From Callipepla californica brunnescens (lineage: Eukaryota > Chordata > Aves > Galliformes > Odontophoridae), in contig JALIRH010000147.1 of the NCBI GenBank assembly GCA_023055505.1, positions 310,001 to 374,000 of the forward strand: DNA of 64,000 nucleotides. The letters are read 5' to 3'. Made by a program: the position numbers and the translations under genes. Under the pieces are notes generated by a model, which ran no database searches, was not told where the DNA came from, and worked only from the letters and a program-made list of their open reading frames with translations. Numbering within the stretch: the stretch's first letter is position 1; the number at the start of each line of letters is the position of its first letter. Positions 34,541 through 45,324 of this stretch are shown here, piece after piece.

Positions 34541-37500
34541 TCTATGAGGAGGCTATGGGGAGGATATGAGGCAGCTATGGGGTGGCTATGGGGCGGCTAT
34601 GGGGCTGCAGTAAGGCAGGTATGGGGCAGAAATGAGGCAGCCACGGGGCAGCAGTGGGGCAGCTATGGGGCAGCTATGGGACAGAAGTGGGGCAGCTCTA
34701 AGGGTAGCCATGGGGCAGTTATGGGGCAAGAGTGGGGCAGGTATGGGGCGGCTATTAGGCAGCCATCAAGCAGCTATGAGGCAGTAGTGGGGCAGCTATG
34801 AGGAAGCAGTGATGGAGCTATGGAGTAGCAGTGAGGCAGCTATAAGGAGGCTATGGGAGGCTATGGGGCAGCTATGGTGCATCAGTGAGGAAGCTATGGG
34901 GCGGCTTTGGGGCAGCATTTTGGCAGCTATGGGGCAGCAGTGGGACAGCTATGAGGAGGCTATGGGGAAGCTATGTGGCAGCAGAGAGCTAGCTATGGGG
35001 CAGCTATGAGGAGGCTAAGGGGAGGCTATGGGGCAGCTATAGAGCGCCTATGTGGCAGTAGTTGGGCAGATATAAGGCAGCAGTGGGGCAGCTATGGGGC
35101 GGGAATTAGGCAGCCATGGGGCACGTATGGGGCAGCAGTGAGGTAGCTATGGGGCAGCTATGGGTCAGCTATGAGGAGGTTATGGGGAGGCAATGGAGCA
35201 GCAGTGGGGCAGATATGGGACGGTTATTAAGAGGCTATGTGGCAGCTATGGGGCACTAGTGGGGCAGCTATGGGGAAGTAGTGGGGCAGATATGGGGCAG
35301 CAGTGAGGCAGCTATGGGGTAGCTATGAGAAAGCTATGGGGCAGCAGTGAGGAAGTAGTGAGGCAGCTATGAGAAGGCTGTGGGGAAGCTATGGGGCAGC
35401 TATGGGGCACCAGTGAGGCAGCTATGGGGCACCAGTGAGGCAGCTATGGGGCACCAGTGAGGCAGCTATAGGGAGGCTACGGGGCAGCAGTGAGGGAGTA
35501 GAGAGTCAAATATGGGGCATTAGTGCGGCAGCTATGGGGCATTAGTGGGGCAGTTATGAGGAGGCTATGGGGAGGCTATGGAGCAGCTATGGGGCAGCTA
35601 TAGGGCAGCAGGGAGGTAGCAATGGGGCAGCAGTTGGGAAGCTATGATGAGGCTATGGTGAGTCTACGGGGCAGCTATGGTACACCAGTGAGGCAGCCAT
35701 GGGGCAGCTATGGTACACCAGTGAGGCAGCCATGGGGCAGCTATGGGGCACCAATGGGACAGTTATGAGGAGGCTGTGGGGAAGCTATGGGGCAGCTATG
35801 GGGCAGCAATGAGGAGGGTATGGAGAGGCTATGGGGCAGCTATGGTGCAACAGTGAGGCAGCTATGGGGTAGCTTTGAGGAGGCTGTGGGGAGGATATGG
35901 GGTAGATATGTGGCAACGGTGAGGTAGCTATGGGGAAGCTATGGGGCAGCAATGAGGGAGTAGTCGGTCAGCTATGGGGCATTAGTGCTGCAGCTATGGG
36001 GCCGAGTGGGGCAGTTAAGAGGAGGCTATGGGGAGGCTATGGGGCAGCTATCGGACAGCATTGAGCTAGCTTTAGAACAGCTATGAGGAGGCTATGGGGC
36101 AGATATGGGGCAGCAGTCGGGCAGCTATGGGGTGGATATGGAGCAGCAGTGGGGCAGGTATGGGGCAGTAGTAAGACAGCTATGTGGCAGCAGTGGGGCA
36201 GATATGAGGAGGCTATGAGGAGGCTATGGGGCGGCTATGAAGCAGCAGTGAGGCAGTTATGAGGCGGCTATGGGTCAGATATGTGGCAGCAGTGAAGCAG
36301 CTATGGTGCGGCTATAAGGCAGCCATGGGGCAGCTATGGGTTAGCAGTGAGTCAGCTATGGGGCAGCAGTTGGGCAGCTATGAGGAGGCTATGGGGCAGC
36401 TATGGAGCAGATTTGAAACAGCTTTGGGGCGGCTGTGGGGCAGTAGTTTGGCAGCTATGAGGCAGCAGTTGGGCAGCAGTTGGGGCAGTAGTGAGGCAGC
36501 TATGTGGCAGCTCAGGAGAGGCTATGGGGCAGCTATGGGGCATTAGTGGGGCAGCTATGGGGAAGTAGTGGGGCAGATATGGGGCAGCAGTGAGGCAGCT
36601 ATGGGGTAGCTATTGGGCAGTAGTGGGGAAGCAGTGAGGCAGCTATGGGGCAGCAGTTGGGCAGCTATAAAGAGGCTATGGAGAGGCTGTGCGGCAGCTA
36701 TGGTGCATCAGTGAGGAAGCTATGGGGCGTCTTTAGGGCAGCAGTTTGACAGCTATGAGGCAGTCACGGGGCAGCTATGGGACAGCAGTGGGACAGCTAT
36801 GAGGAGGCTAGAGGGCAGCTATGGGGCAGCTCTGAGGAGGCTATGGGGAGGCTATGGGGCAGGTATATAGTGGCTATGTGGCAGTAGTCGGGCAGATATA
36901 AGGCATCAATGGGGCAGCAGTGGGGCAGCTATTGGGCGGCTATTAGGCAGCCATGGGGCGGCTATGGGGCAGCAGGGAGGTAGCAATGGGGCAGCAGTGG
37001 AGCAGCTATGATGAGGCTATGGCGAGGCTCTGGGGCAGCTATGGTGCACCAGTGAGGCAGCTATTGGGTAGCTATGAAGAGGCTGTGGGGAGGCTATGGG
37101 GCAGATATGTGGCAACGTTGAGGTAGCTATTGAGAAGCTATGGGGCAGCAGTGAGGCAGTAGTGGGTCAGCTATGGGGCATTAGTGCTGCAGCTATGGGG
37201 CCGCAGTGGGGCATCTAAGAGGAAGCTATAGGGAGGCTATGGGGCAGCTATGGGGCAGCAGTGAGCTAGCTATAGAACAGCTATGAGGAGGCTATGGGGC
37301 AGCTATGGAGCAGATTTGAAACAGCTTTGGGGCGGCTATGGGGCAGTAGTTTGGCAGCTATGAGGCAGCAGTTGGGCAGCTATGGGGCAGTAGTGAGGCA
37401 GCTATGTGGCGGCTCAGGAGAGGCTATGGGGCAGCTATGGGGCATTAGTGGGGCAGCTATGGGGAAGTAGTGGGGCAGGTAAGGGGCAGAAGTGAGGCAG

Positions 37501-40212
37501 CTATGAGGTAGCTATGAGGAGGCTATGGGGCAGTAGTGGGGAAGCAGTGAGGCAGCTATGGGGCAGCAGTTGGGCAGCTATGAGGAGGCTATGGGGAGGC
37601 TATGGGGCAGCAGTGAGGCAGTTTTGGGGCACCAGTGAGGCAGCTATGGGGAGGCTACGGGGCAGCAGTCGGGCAGCTATGGGGCGGATATGGAGCAGCA
37701 GTGGGGCAGATATGAGGTAGCTATGAGGAGGCTATGGGGCAGTAGTGGGGAAGCAGTGAGGCAGCTATGGGGCAGCAGTTGGGCAGCTATGAGGAGGCTA
37801 TGGGGAGGCTATGGGGCAGCAGTGAGGCAGTTTTGGGGCACCAGTGAGGCAGCTATGGGGAGGCTACGGGGCAGCAGTCGGGCAGCTATGGGGCGGATAT
37901 GGAGCAGCAGTGGGGCAAATATGAGGAGGCTATGAGGAGGCTATGGGGCAGCAGTGAGGCAGCTATGGGACAGGTATGAGGCACTTATCAAGCAGCTCTG
38001 GGGCAGCGGTGTGGCAGCTAAGAGGAGGCAATTGGGAGGCTATGGGGCAGCTATGAAGCAGCAGTGAGGCAGCTATGGGGCGTCTATGGGGCAGCAGTGG
38101 GGCAACTATGAGGAGACTATGGGGAGGCTATGGGGCAGCTATTGGGCAGCAGTGAGGCAGCAATGAGGCAGCTATGAGGAGGCTATGGGAAGCCGATGAG
38201 GCAGCTATAGAGCGGCTATGGGGCAGTAGTGGGGCAGCTATTGGGCAGCTATTGGGAAGCAGTGGCAAGGCTATCGGGCGGCTATTAGGCAGCCATTGGG
38301 CACCATGGGGCAGCAGTGAGGCAGCTATGGGACGGCTATGGGGAGGCTATGGGGCAGGTATGGGGCAGCAGTGGGGCAGCTATGGAGCAGATATCGAGAG
38401 GTTATGAGGCAGCTATGGGGTGGCGATGAGGCAGACATAGGGAAGCTATGGTGGAGCAGGGAGGCAGCTATGGGGTGGCTATGGGTCAGCAGTGAGACAG
38501 CTATGGGGCAAGTATGGGGAGGCTATGGGGCAGTAATGGGGCAGCTATGGGGCGGCTATGAGGCAGCCATGGGGTACGTCTGGGGCACCAGTGAGGCAGC
38601 TATGGGGAGGCTATGGGGCAGCCATGGGGTACGTCTGGGGCACCAGTGAGGCAGCTATGGGCAGCAGTGAGGCAGCTATGGGGAGGCTATGGGGCAGCAG
38701 TGAGGCAGTAGTGGGTCAGCTATGGGGCATAAGTGCTGCAGCTATGGGGCTGCAGTGGGGCAGCTAAGAGGAAGCTATGGGGAGGCTATGGGGCAGCTAT
38801 TGTGCATCAGTGAGGAAGCTACGAGGCGGCAATGGGGCAGCAGTTTTGCAGTTATGAGGCAGCTATGGGGCAGCAGTGAGGCAGCTATGAGGAGACTATG
38901 GGGAGGCTATGGGGCAGAAGTGGGGCAGCTATGGGGTAGCCATGGGGCAGCCATCAAACGGCTATGGGGCAGCAGTGGGGCAGCTAAGAGGAGGCTATGG
39001 ACCAGCTATGGGGCGGCTACAAGGCAGCCATGGGGCAACTATGGGGAAGCAGTGAGAGAGCTATGAGGAGGCTATGGGTAGGCTATAGGGCAGGTATTGG
39101 ACAGCTATGAGGCAGCCATGGTGCAGCTATGGGGCAGCAGTGGGGCAGCAATGGGGCGGCTATTAGGCAGCCATGGGGTGGCAATGGGACACCAGTGAGA
39201 CATCTATGGGGTGGATATGTAGCAGCAGTGGGGCAGGTATGGGGCAGTAGTGGGGTAGCTATGAGGAGGCTACGGGGCAACTATGGGGCAGCAGAGAGGC
39301 AGCGATGGGACAGGTATGAGGAGGCTATGGGGAGACTACGGGGCAGCTATGAAGCTGCAGTGAGGCAGCAATGGGGCGGCTATGGGGAGGCTATGGGGCA
39401 GCTATGGAAAAGCTATGAGGCAAGCATGGGGCTGCAGTTGGGCAGCTCTGGGGCCGCATTGAGGAAGCTATGGGGCAGCTCCGAGGAGCCTATGCAGCAG
39501 CTATGGAGCGGCTATGAGGCAGCTATGGGGCAGGTATGAGGCAGCCATGAGGCGGCTGTGGGGCAGCAGTGAGGCAGCTATGAAGAGGCTATGGGGAGGC
39601 TATGGGGCAGCAGTGGGGCAGCTACGGGGCGGCTATGAGGCAGCCATTGGGCATCTAAGGGGCAGCAGTGGGGCAGCTATAAAGAGGCTATGGGGAGGCT
39701 ATGGGGCAGCTATGGTGCATCAGTGAGGAAGCTATGGGGCGTCAATGGGGCAGCAGTTTGACAGCTATGAGGCAGCCACGGGGCAGCTATGGGGCAGCAG
39801 TGGGACAGCTATGAGGAGGCTATAGGGCAGCTATGGGGCAGCTCTGAGGAGGCTATGGGGAGGCTATGGAGCAGCTATGGGGCAGCAGTGAGGAAGCTAT
39901 GGGGTGGCTATGGGGCGGCTATGAGGCAGCTATGGGGTAGCAGTGGGGCAGCTATGATGAGGCTATGGCGAGGCTCTGGGGCAGCTATGGTGCACCAGTG
40001 AGGCAGCTATTGGGTAGCTGTGAGGAGGCTGTGGGGAGGCTATGGGGCAGATATGCGGCAACGGTGAGGCAGCTATTGGGAAGCTATGGGGGCAGCAGTG
40101 AGGCAGTAGTGGGTCAGCGATGGGGCAGCAGTGAGGCAGCTATGGGGCTGCAGTGGGGCATCTAAGAGGAAGCTATGGCGAGGCTATGGGGCAGCTATGG
40201 GGCAGCAATCGG
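34541..40212. repeat. 11-bp G-rich minisatellite, block 2
   Basis: Same GGGGCAGCTAT/GGGGCAGCAGT unit as 29706-33680. Larger duplications are visible, for example 37514-37690 and 37714-37905 give nearly identical translated stretches about 200 bp apart. It ends by direct fusion to ERV 2 RNase H-like sequence at 40212. Confidence 0.93.
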
Positions 40213-41742
40213 GCTTTCCCACAAAGCGACACAATCCATCTGTGAACAGGGCGTATCTCTTTTCATCTTCTGTTAGTTCATTATATGGTGAGGCTTCTTT
40301 AGCACGTGACACCTCCTCTGCTGGGGTTGTTCCAAACTTTTTACCTTCAGGCCAGTCCATGATCACCTCCAGGATTCCTGAACGGTTGGGGTTCCCCATC
40401 CGAGCTCGCTGTGTAATCAGCGCAATCCACTTACTCCAAGTGGCATCAGTAGCATGATGGGTAGAGGGAACTGTTCCTTTAAACATCCAGTTCAGTACTG
40501 GCAGTCGAGGTGCCAGAAGGAGCTGCGTTTCAGTACCGATTACTTCAGAAGCAGCTCGAACCCCCTGATATGCGGCTAAGATCTCCTTCTCAGTTGGAGT
40601 GTAGCGCTCCTCAGACCCCCTGTATGCTCGACTCCAGAAACCAAGGGGTCGGCCTCGGGTCTCTCCAGAAGCTCTTTGCCACAAACTCCAAGTGGGACCT
40701 TCCTTTCCAGCAGCAGTGTAGAGGATGTTCTTTACATCCTGTCCCGTCCGCACTGGCCCCAGGGCCACGGCACGGGCTATCTCCTGCTTCATTTGCTCAA
40801 AAGCCTGCTGCTGCTCAGGGCCCCACACAAAATCATTCTTCTTCCAGAGGTCACCTGATAAAGGGGGCTCACAATGAGGCTGTTGTTTGGAACATGCAGT
40901 CTCCAAAATCCCACTACACCCAGAAAAGCTTGGCTCTCTGTCTTACTGGTGGGTGGAGACATGGCAGTAATTTTGTCAATCCCATCTGTTGGGATGTGAC
41001 GATGTCCATCTTGCCACTTTATGCCTAGGAACTGAATTTCTTGTGCAGGTCCTTTCACTTTGCTTCGCTTAATAGCGAAGCCAGCTCGCAGGAGGATCTG
41101 GATTATTGTCTCTCCTTTCTTAAAAACTTCCTCTGCTGTATTGCCCCATACAGCAATATCATCGATGTACTGCAGATGCTCAGGAGCAGCACCCTGTTCC
41201 AATGCAGTTTGGATCAACCCATGGCAAATGGTTGGGCTGTGCTTCCACCCCTGGGGCAAACGGTTCCAGGTGTACTGAACGCCTCTCCAGGTGAAGGCAA
41301 ACTGTGGCCTGCATTCTGTGGCCAAGGGAATTGAAAAGAAGGCGTTAGCAATGTCAATGGTGGCATACCACTTGGCTGCTTTTGACTCCAGTTCATACTG
41401 GAGTTGAAGCATGTCTGGCACAGCAGCACTCAGTGGAGGTGTGACTTCGTTCAGGCCACGGTAATCTACCGTCAACCTCCATTCTCCGTTGGCTTTACGC
41501 ACTGGCCATATGGGGCTGTTAAACGGGGAGTGAGTTTTGCTGATCACTCCCTGGCTCTCTAGCTGACGAATCAGATGATGAATGGGGAGCAAGGAATCCC
41601 TGTTGGTGCGGTACTGCCGTCTGTGCACCGTTTTTGTAGCAATTGGTACCTGTTGCTCCTCCACTTGTAGCAACCCCACAACAGATGGATCTTCTGACAG
41701 GCCAGGTAAAACAGATAGTTGCTTAATGCTATCTGTGTCCAC
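40213..41742 (-). pseudogene. pol: ERV 2 reverse transcriptase and start of RNase H
   Basis: The frame at 41742-40789 covers RT with WPVRKANGEWRLTVDYRGLN, LPQGWKHSPTICHG and an intact catalytic YIDD (41169-41158), then FLGIKWQ and the connection start. A frameshift near 40800-40900 moves the remainder into the frame at 40906-40184, which shows WGPEQQQAF, then YTPTEKEILA and the first RNase H acid in ALFTDG. The sequence fuses to minisatellite immediately after this, so RNase H is cut off. The polymerase core itself looks intact but the frameshift and truncation make it incomplete. Confidence 0.87.
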
Positions 41743-41766
41743 AGTAGCTATTCCAAAAGCCCATCG

Positions 41767-42015
41767 CTACCCCTTGGGATCCTTAAAGTGCCCCCTTCTG
41801 AGATAGTCTATACCAAGTATGCGTGGGGCCCCCTGTCCAATCACTATAAGATGCTTCTGCCAGTCTTTACCCGTGAGGCTTATTTCTGCCTCCAGCACAG
41901 ACAATTCCTGAAAGCCGCCAGTCACTCCAGAGAGATGAATCAATTCTGCCCCTTTATAACTTGAAGGCGTTAGAGTACATTGTGCACCAGTATCCACCAG
42001 TGCCTCCTATTTCTG
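41767..42015 (-). pseudogene. pro: ERV 2 protease
   Basis: Minus-strand frame with the aspartic protease active site (VDTGAQCTL context at the start, 41997) and a conserved ILGIDYL near the end. A TAG codon at about 41772-41770 separates it from the RT frame. Retroviruses often place a readthrough or frameshift site here, but without a visible signal I treat it as a lesion or natural boundary, undecided. Confidence 0.75.
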
Positions 42016-42201
42016 TGGGTTTGATGTGCCAGGCCACCGAATCCACACAGTCCAATACACTCTCTTATCCCTCTCCCTCCTCTGGCTGAGGGCAGGGCCC
42101 CTCTATTCATTACCTGTAGTGACGGGAACAACTTCGCTGGTAGTTGGTCTGTGTTGTAATTCTCTCACCCGTACTCGCAGTGCAGGGGTGGGTTTTTGAT
42201 G

Positions 42202-43311
42202 TCATTCCTTCATATCTTCTCCATTTGCACGTAAGTAACTCCACAAAGCCGCACGCGACATGAAGTTAGTGAAGTTAGTGCTGTCATTTGCTCGAGCAGG
42301 ATGGCGTTTGCTTCTGATAGCTGCAACCGATTCAACCCTATCAATCAGTTGGGATAATTTTCCCAGTATATCTTCCATTTGTCCTTCTAACTTTGATATG
42401 GCTGAAATGGACGCGTATGGCAGCGGAAATTTTTGTTTGAAGTTTTGAAGTGTAAGAATTAGTTCAAAAACTGGGGGTTTTCTGTCTTGGTCCTCATATC
42501 TGTTGAACGTTGTCACTAGTGTACCGGCGTACCTTTCTGGTGCTGACTTTGAAAGCTTCTGACATATTTCGGGTGTACTCCTTACTTTCTCCGGATCATG
42601 GTCCCGATCGTCAGGATCAAAGGTGGGATCATACAGCATTTCCGCCACAGCTGTTTCTCTCAAATACTGGATGCCTTCCTCAATAGTTTTCCACCTTTTC
42701 ACTTTAGGTGCCAGGTCACTCTTGTAGGGATATCTTTCCCTCACAGCTACTAGCATTCGTTGCCAGAGGCTGGCGATTCCATCCATATACCTGCTGATTC
42801 CTCTGTCGACAGCCGGATCTCGGGCAATGTTTCCTAGTTGGCGAGCTTCGTTACTATCAAGGGACACACTGTTGGCCCGGTTGTCCCAACACTGAAGCAA
42901 CCAAGTGACAATACTCTCATCTGGACGTCGAATAAACTCCTTTCTTGAGCCTTGGATCTCAGACATTTTCACGGGCCAACGAAACGTCGTAACTTTAACT
43001 TTCTCTTCACCTTCATCATCACTTTCTTCTCCATGTCTCTCACTTTTCTTTGTTGCCTTTCTCGATGGTGATGGGGTTGTGGCCACCCCCTCACCTATAT
43101 CTTCCTCTTCTTTCGGCACCTCTTCTTTGCGTTCTAGGCGCGAGGACACACGTTTCCATTTCTTGCCTTCCACAGGGGCAACTGACTTTGATACTGGTGC
43201 TTCCTTTGGCTGGTCAGGTGTGACCGGGAGGTTTTCCTCTTTGGTTTGGGCCTCAGTTTGGACACTCTCTCTCTTCATAATAGTATATAAACCTCGGTAA
43301 GCATAGGCCAA
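42202..43311 (-). CDS. gag: ERV 2 Gag-like polyprotein
   Basis: An uninterrupted 369-codon frame between the leader ORF and protease. The first third is charged and low complexity (Lys/Glu/Pro-rich, about residues 15-105). The middle has a capsid-like helical region (about 110-270). The C-terminal part has a heptad-like helix around KLEGQMEDILGKLSQLIDRV. I see no CCHC zinc knuckle, which sets it apart from ERV 3. Assignment to Gag rests on position, length and composition. Start choice: the first ATG of the frame at 43311; the next Met is 11 codons in. Confidence 0.7.
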   Translation of the reverse strand: MAYAYRGLYTIMKRESVQTEAQTKEENLPVTPDQPKEAPVSKSVAPVEGKKWKRVSSRLERKEEVPKEEEDIGEGVATTPSPSRKATKKSERHGEESDDEGEEKVKVTTFRWPVKMSEIQGSRKEFIRRPDESIVTWLLQCWDNRANSVSLDSNEARQLGNIARDPAVDRGISRYMDGIASLWQRMLVAVRERYPYKSDLAPKVKRWKTIEEGIQYLRETAVAEMLYDPTFDPDDRDHDPEKVRSTPEICQKLSKSAPERYAGTLVTTFNRYEDQDRKPPVFELILTLQNFKQKFPLPYASISAISKLEGQMEDILGKLSQLIDRVESVAAIRSKRHPARANDSTNFTNFMSRAALWSYLRANGEDMKE

Positions 43312-43442
43312 GCCCCAGATAAGTGTTCCACCTCAGATCTTTCTGAGCCGCAGCACCCTTTACTCAGATACAGGCCTAGCTCCTCAGGATCCTGCAATTG
43401 TTCAGGAGAAAGATCCCATGACACCGGGTGTCCCCATCCTTC

Positions 43443-43964
43443 TCATTTCTTTCCTAAAACTCTCCACTCTCCCTGCCATTCAACATTCTCTGTTTCTGGG
43501 AGAAGCTTCCTGCACATGATGTAAAGTGCTACTACATGCAGGAGGACTAATATCCCAATTATTAACACCATCCCTAAGCTGTGATCTTGAAAATTCATAA
43601 AAAACTGAGAGGGGAACCTGGATACCCATTCAAACATCACATGGTTCGTTAACATGTTATCCTTTGTTCCATTAGCTGGGGTGCCCTGGGATCTGGCAGG
43701 TTCCTCTATCATTGCTTTTAATTTATCATACAGGGACCAGACCCAATGGAACAGAATGGCAAACTTAACCAAGTTCCAGTACGTTTTGAGCATTAAGAGG
43801 GAAAAAGCGGTGAAGTACAATCCCTGTAAGGGCAGTTTTAACAGAAACAGAAAAGACATCTTTTTATTATTATTTTTTTTTTTTCTTGTACTAAAACAAT
43901 CTGGCAGTACCCAAAAGAAGTTTACAGATATCCCAAAACAACTGACAGTACGCCCGGACTTCAA
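43443..43964 (-). CDS. ERV 2 leader ORF: putative small membrane protein
   Basis: A 173-codon open frame lies between the primer-binding site and gag, where retroviruses normally have untranslated leader. It contains a hydrophobic stretch at about residues 36-79 (a likelier start is Met36, after an N/K-rich run from an A-rich tract), one glycosylation sequon (NGT, 98-100), and a clear membrane helix at 131-150 (GMVLIIGILVLLHVVALYIM) followed by a short charged tail. The layout looks like a small membrane protein or an Env-anchor-like fragment. I do not recognise the family. Confidence 0.5.
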   Translation of the reverse strand: MKSGRTVSCFGISVNFFWVLPDCFSTRKKKNNNKKMSFLFLLKLPLQGLYFTAFSLLMLKTYWNLVKFAILFHWVWSLYDKLKAMIEEPARSQGTPANGTKDNMLTNHVMFEWVSRFPSQFFMNFQDHSLGMVLIIGILVLLHVVALYIMCRKLLPETENVEWQGEWRVLGKK

Positions 43965-44069
43965 GGTCGTGTTTTGCTGTACAGCACTTGCAGTACAGAT
44001 AAGCTTGTTAACAACAGACAGAGATGTACTCTAAAAGTTTGTCTCTGTCTGGCTAAGGCAGCTGGTTGT

Positions 44070-44087
44070 GTCCCACGTTGGGCGCCA
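44070..44087 (-). other. ERV 2 primer-binding site (tRNA-Lys type)
   Basis: On the minus strand TGGCGCCCAACGTGGGAC lies 4 bases after the LTR end. It matches the complement of the tRNA-Lys(1,2) 3' end at 17 of 18 positions. Confidence 0.85.
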
Positions 44088-44091
44088 AAAA

Positions 44092-44334
44092 TGTCAGGGG
44101 TTTGTGAGCCGGTTCAGCCCGGCCCTGCGACAACCGAGGAAGGAGACCCACAGGCCCACACCCCGGACAAGGGGAAGGGGGAAAGGGAAAAAGGGAGATA
44201 AGCCCCAAAACAAAACAGCGGCAACGATCTGAGGGGGAAAAGCTAATTTACTAAATAAGACATCAGGAAGTAAATAACACAGTATAATGCAATACAATTT
44301 GGAATTAAGCCCAATGAATCAAACAAAACGAGTA

Positions 44335-44372
<38 letters not shown>

Positions 44373-44630
44373 CCTGATAAACCGAAGGCCTTGCGCTAAC
44401 GCTGAAGGCGGACGGCAGCGAGCACCCACTCCTAAGTGATCCTAGAGGAAAGAGAGAATGTCCCGTGACCGCAGAGAGTTTTTATCTGTTCCCTCTGAGC
44501 GGAAAACACGTGAAAAAATACAAAGCATTGCCAAGTCCTCTGGGGAATGTAGTTTTCTCCCTGACTCCCAATGCACCACATGATGCCATGATGTGGAATA
44601 CCAGTACCAAAAAATCATAAAACCATGACA
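44092..44630 (-). repeat. ERV 2 5' LTR
   Basis: A 539-bp LTR with TGTCA...TGACA ends, homologous to the solo LTR at 12877-13450. An (AG)n microsatellite at 44338-44370 is specific to this copy. The word ACTACATTCCCCAGAGG (minus strand, near 44555-44539) is shared with the solo LTR. Confidence 0.9.
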
Positions 44631-45145
44631 CTTCCTTACGGTCTTTTTTGTAGATGGGAGTCACATCGGCAAGCCTCCAATCTTGTGGGACCTCTCCAGA
44701 TGACCAGGAATGCTGATAGATGACAGAAAGCGGCTTGGCAATCACCTCTGCCAGCTCCCTCAGCACCCTTGGTTGGATCCCATCTGGTCCCATGGACTTG
44801 TGGCAGTTCAGATGGAGGAGCAGGTCTCTGACTGTCTCTGCTAGGATCACAGGGGGTGTATGATGCGCTTCGTCCCAGACTTCCAGGTCAGGGCAAAAAG
44901 TATCCTGAGTTAACTGATCTGTCTATTGAAGAGAGACGTGAAGAAGGCATTGAGAACCTCAGCCTTTTCCTTATCCTCTGTGGTTCCATTCCCTGCCGCA
45001 TCAAGTAAAGGAGAGAAATTCTCCTTAGATCTTTTACTGTTAATATATTTGTAAAAGGATTTTTTGCTCTGCTTTACTGCAGTAGCCAGTCTAAGTTGGA
45101 GCTGGGCTTTTGCATTTCTAATTTCCTGCCTGTATTGGAGGGGAG
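44631..45145 (-). mobile_element. CR1 LINE fragment
   Basis: On the minus strand the translation includes MGPDGIQPRVLRELAEVIA, then VPQDWRLADVTPIYKKDRK, the N-terminal part of a CR1-type reverse transcriptase, preceded by linker sequence typical of CR1 ORF2. It is broken by stops and frameshifts. The 3' side is cut by the ERV 2 LTR at 44630; the 5' side fades at about 45145. CR1 is the dominant LINE of birds and reptiles, which supports the host assignment. Confidence 0.85.
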
Positions 45146-45324
45146 CAGAGGCTTGCTTTACATGTGGAGTAAGGAAGGAAAGGATGGAGAAGGATCTTGT
45201 GAACTGAGGTGGGAAGTGGGTATTTAGTCATTGGAAAGCCATTTTGAACTTTTACTACCTGAACGCTGTACATTTTGGGTTAGTCTTCCTTAACTTTCTG
45301 TTGGACTTCTTGTTTTTCAATCAG

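Larger units (their letters stand above)
40213..44630 (-). mobile_element. ERV 2: 3'-truncated endogenous retrovirus with Lys-type primer site
   Basis: Read on the minus strand: 5' LTR (44630-44092), primer-binding site matching tRNA-Lys, leader ORF with membrane segments, gag, protease, RT and the start of RNase H. It then breaks off at the 11-bp minisatellite. Integrase, env and the 3' LTR are absent. The LTR family is the same as the solo LTR at 12.9 kb. Only a few lesions are visible in pol, so it is younger-looking than ERV 1 and ERV 3. It is joined to a CR1 LINE fragment at 44631, suggesting insertion into CR1. Confidence 0.87.

Noticed and set aside
34195..34569. Plus-strand gene starting MNGAVEYY opposite SGF29
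   Set aside because: The frame is dominated by CGG-repeat arginines and runs into the minisatellite; no splice site or homologue recognised, so only noted as possible bidirectional activity.
29828..39726. Dozens of 60-140 codon frames (GQLWGSSGAAM-like)
   Set aside because: An 11-bp repeat with few stops gives an 11-residue periodic frame in all three phases; not coding evidence.
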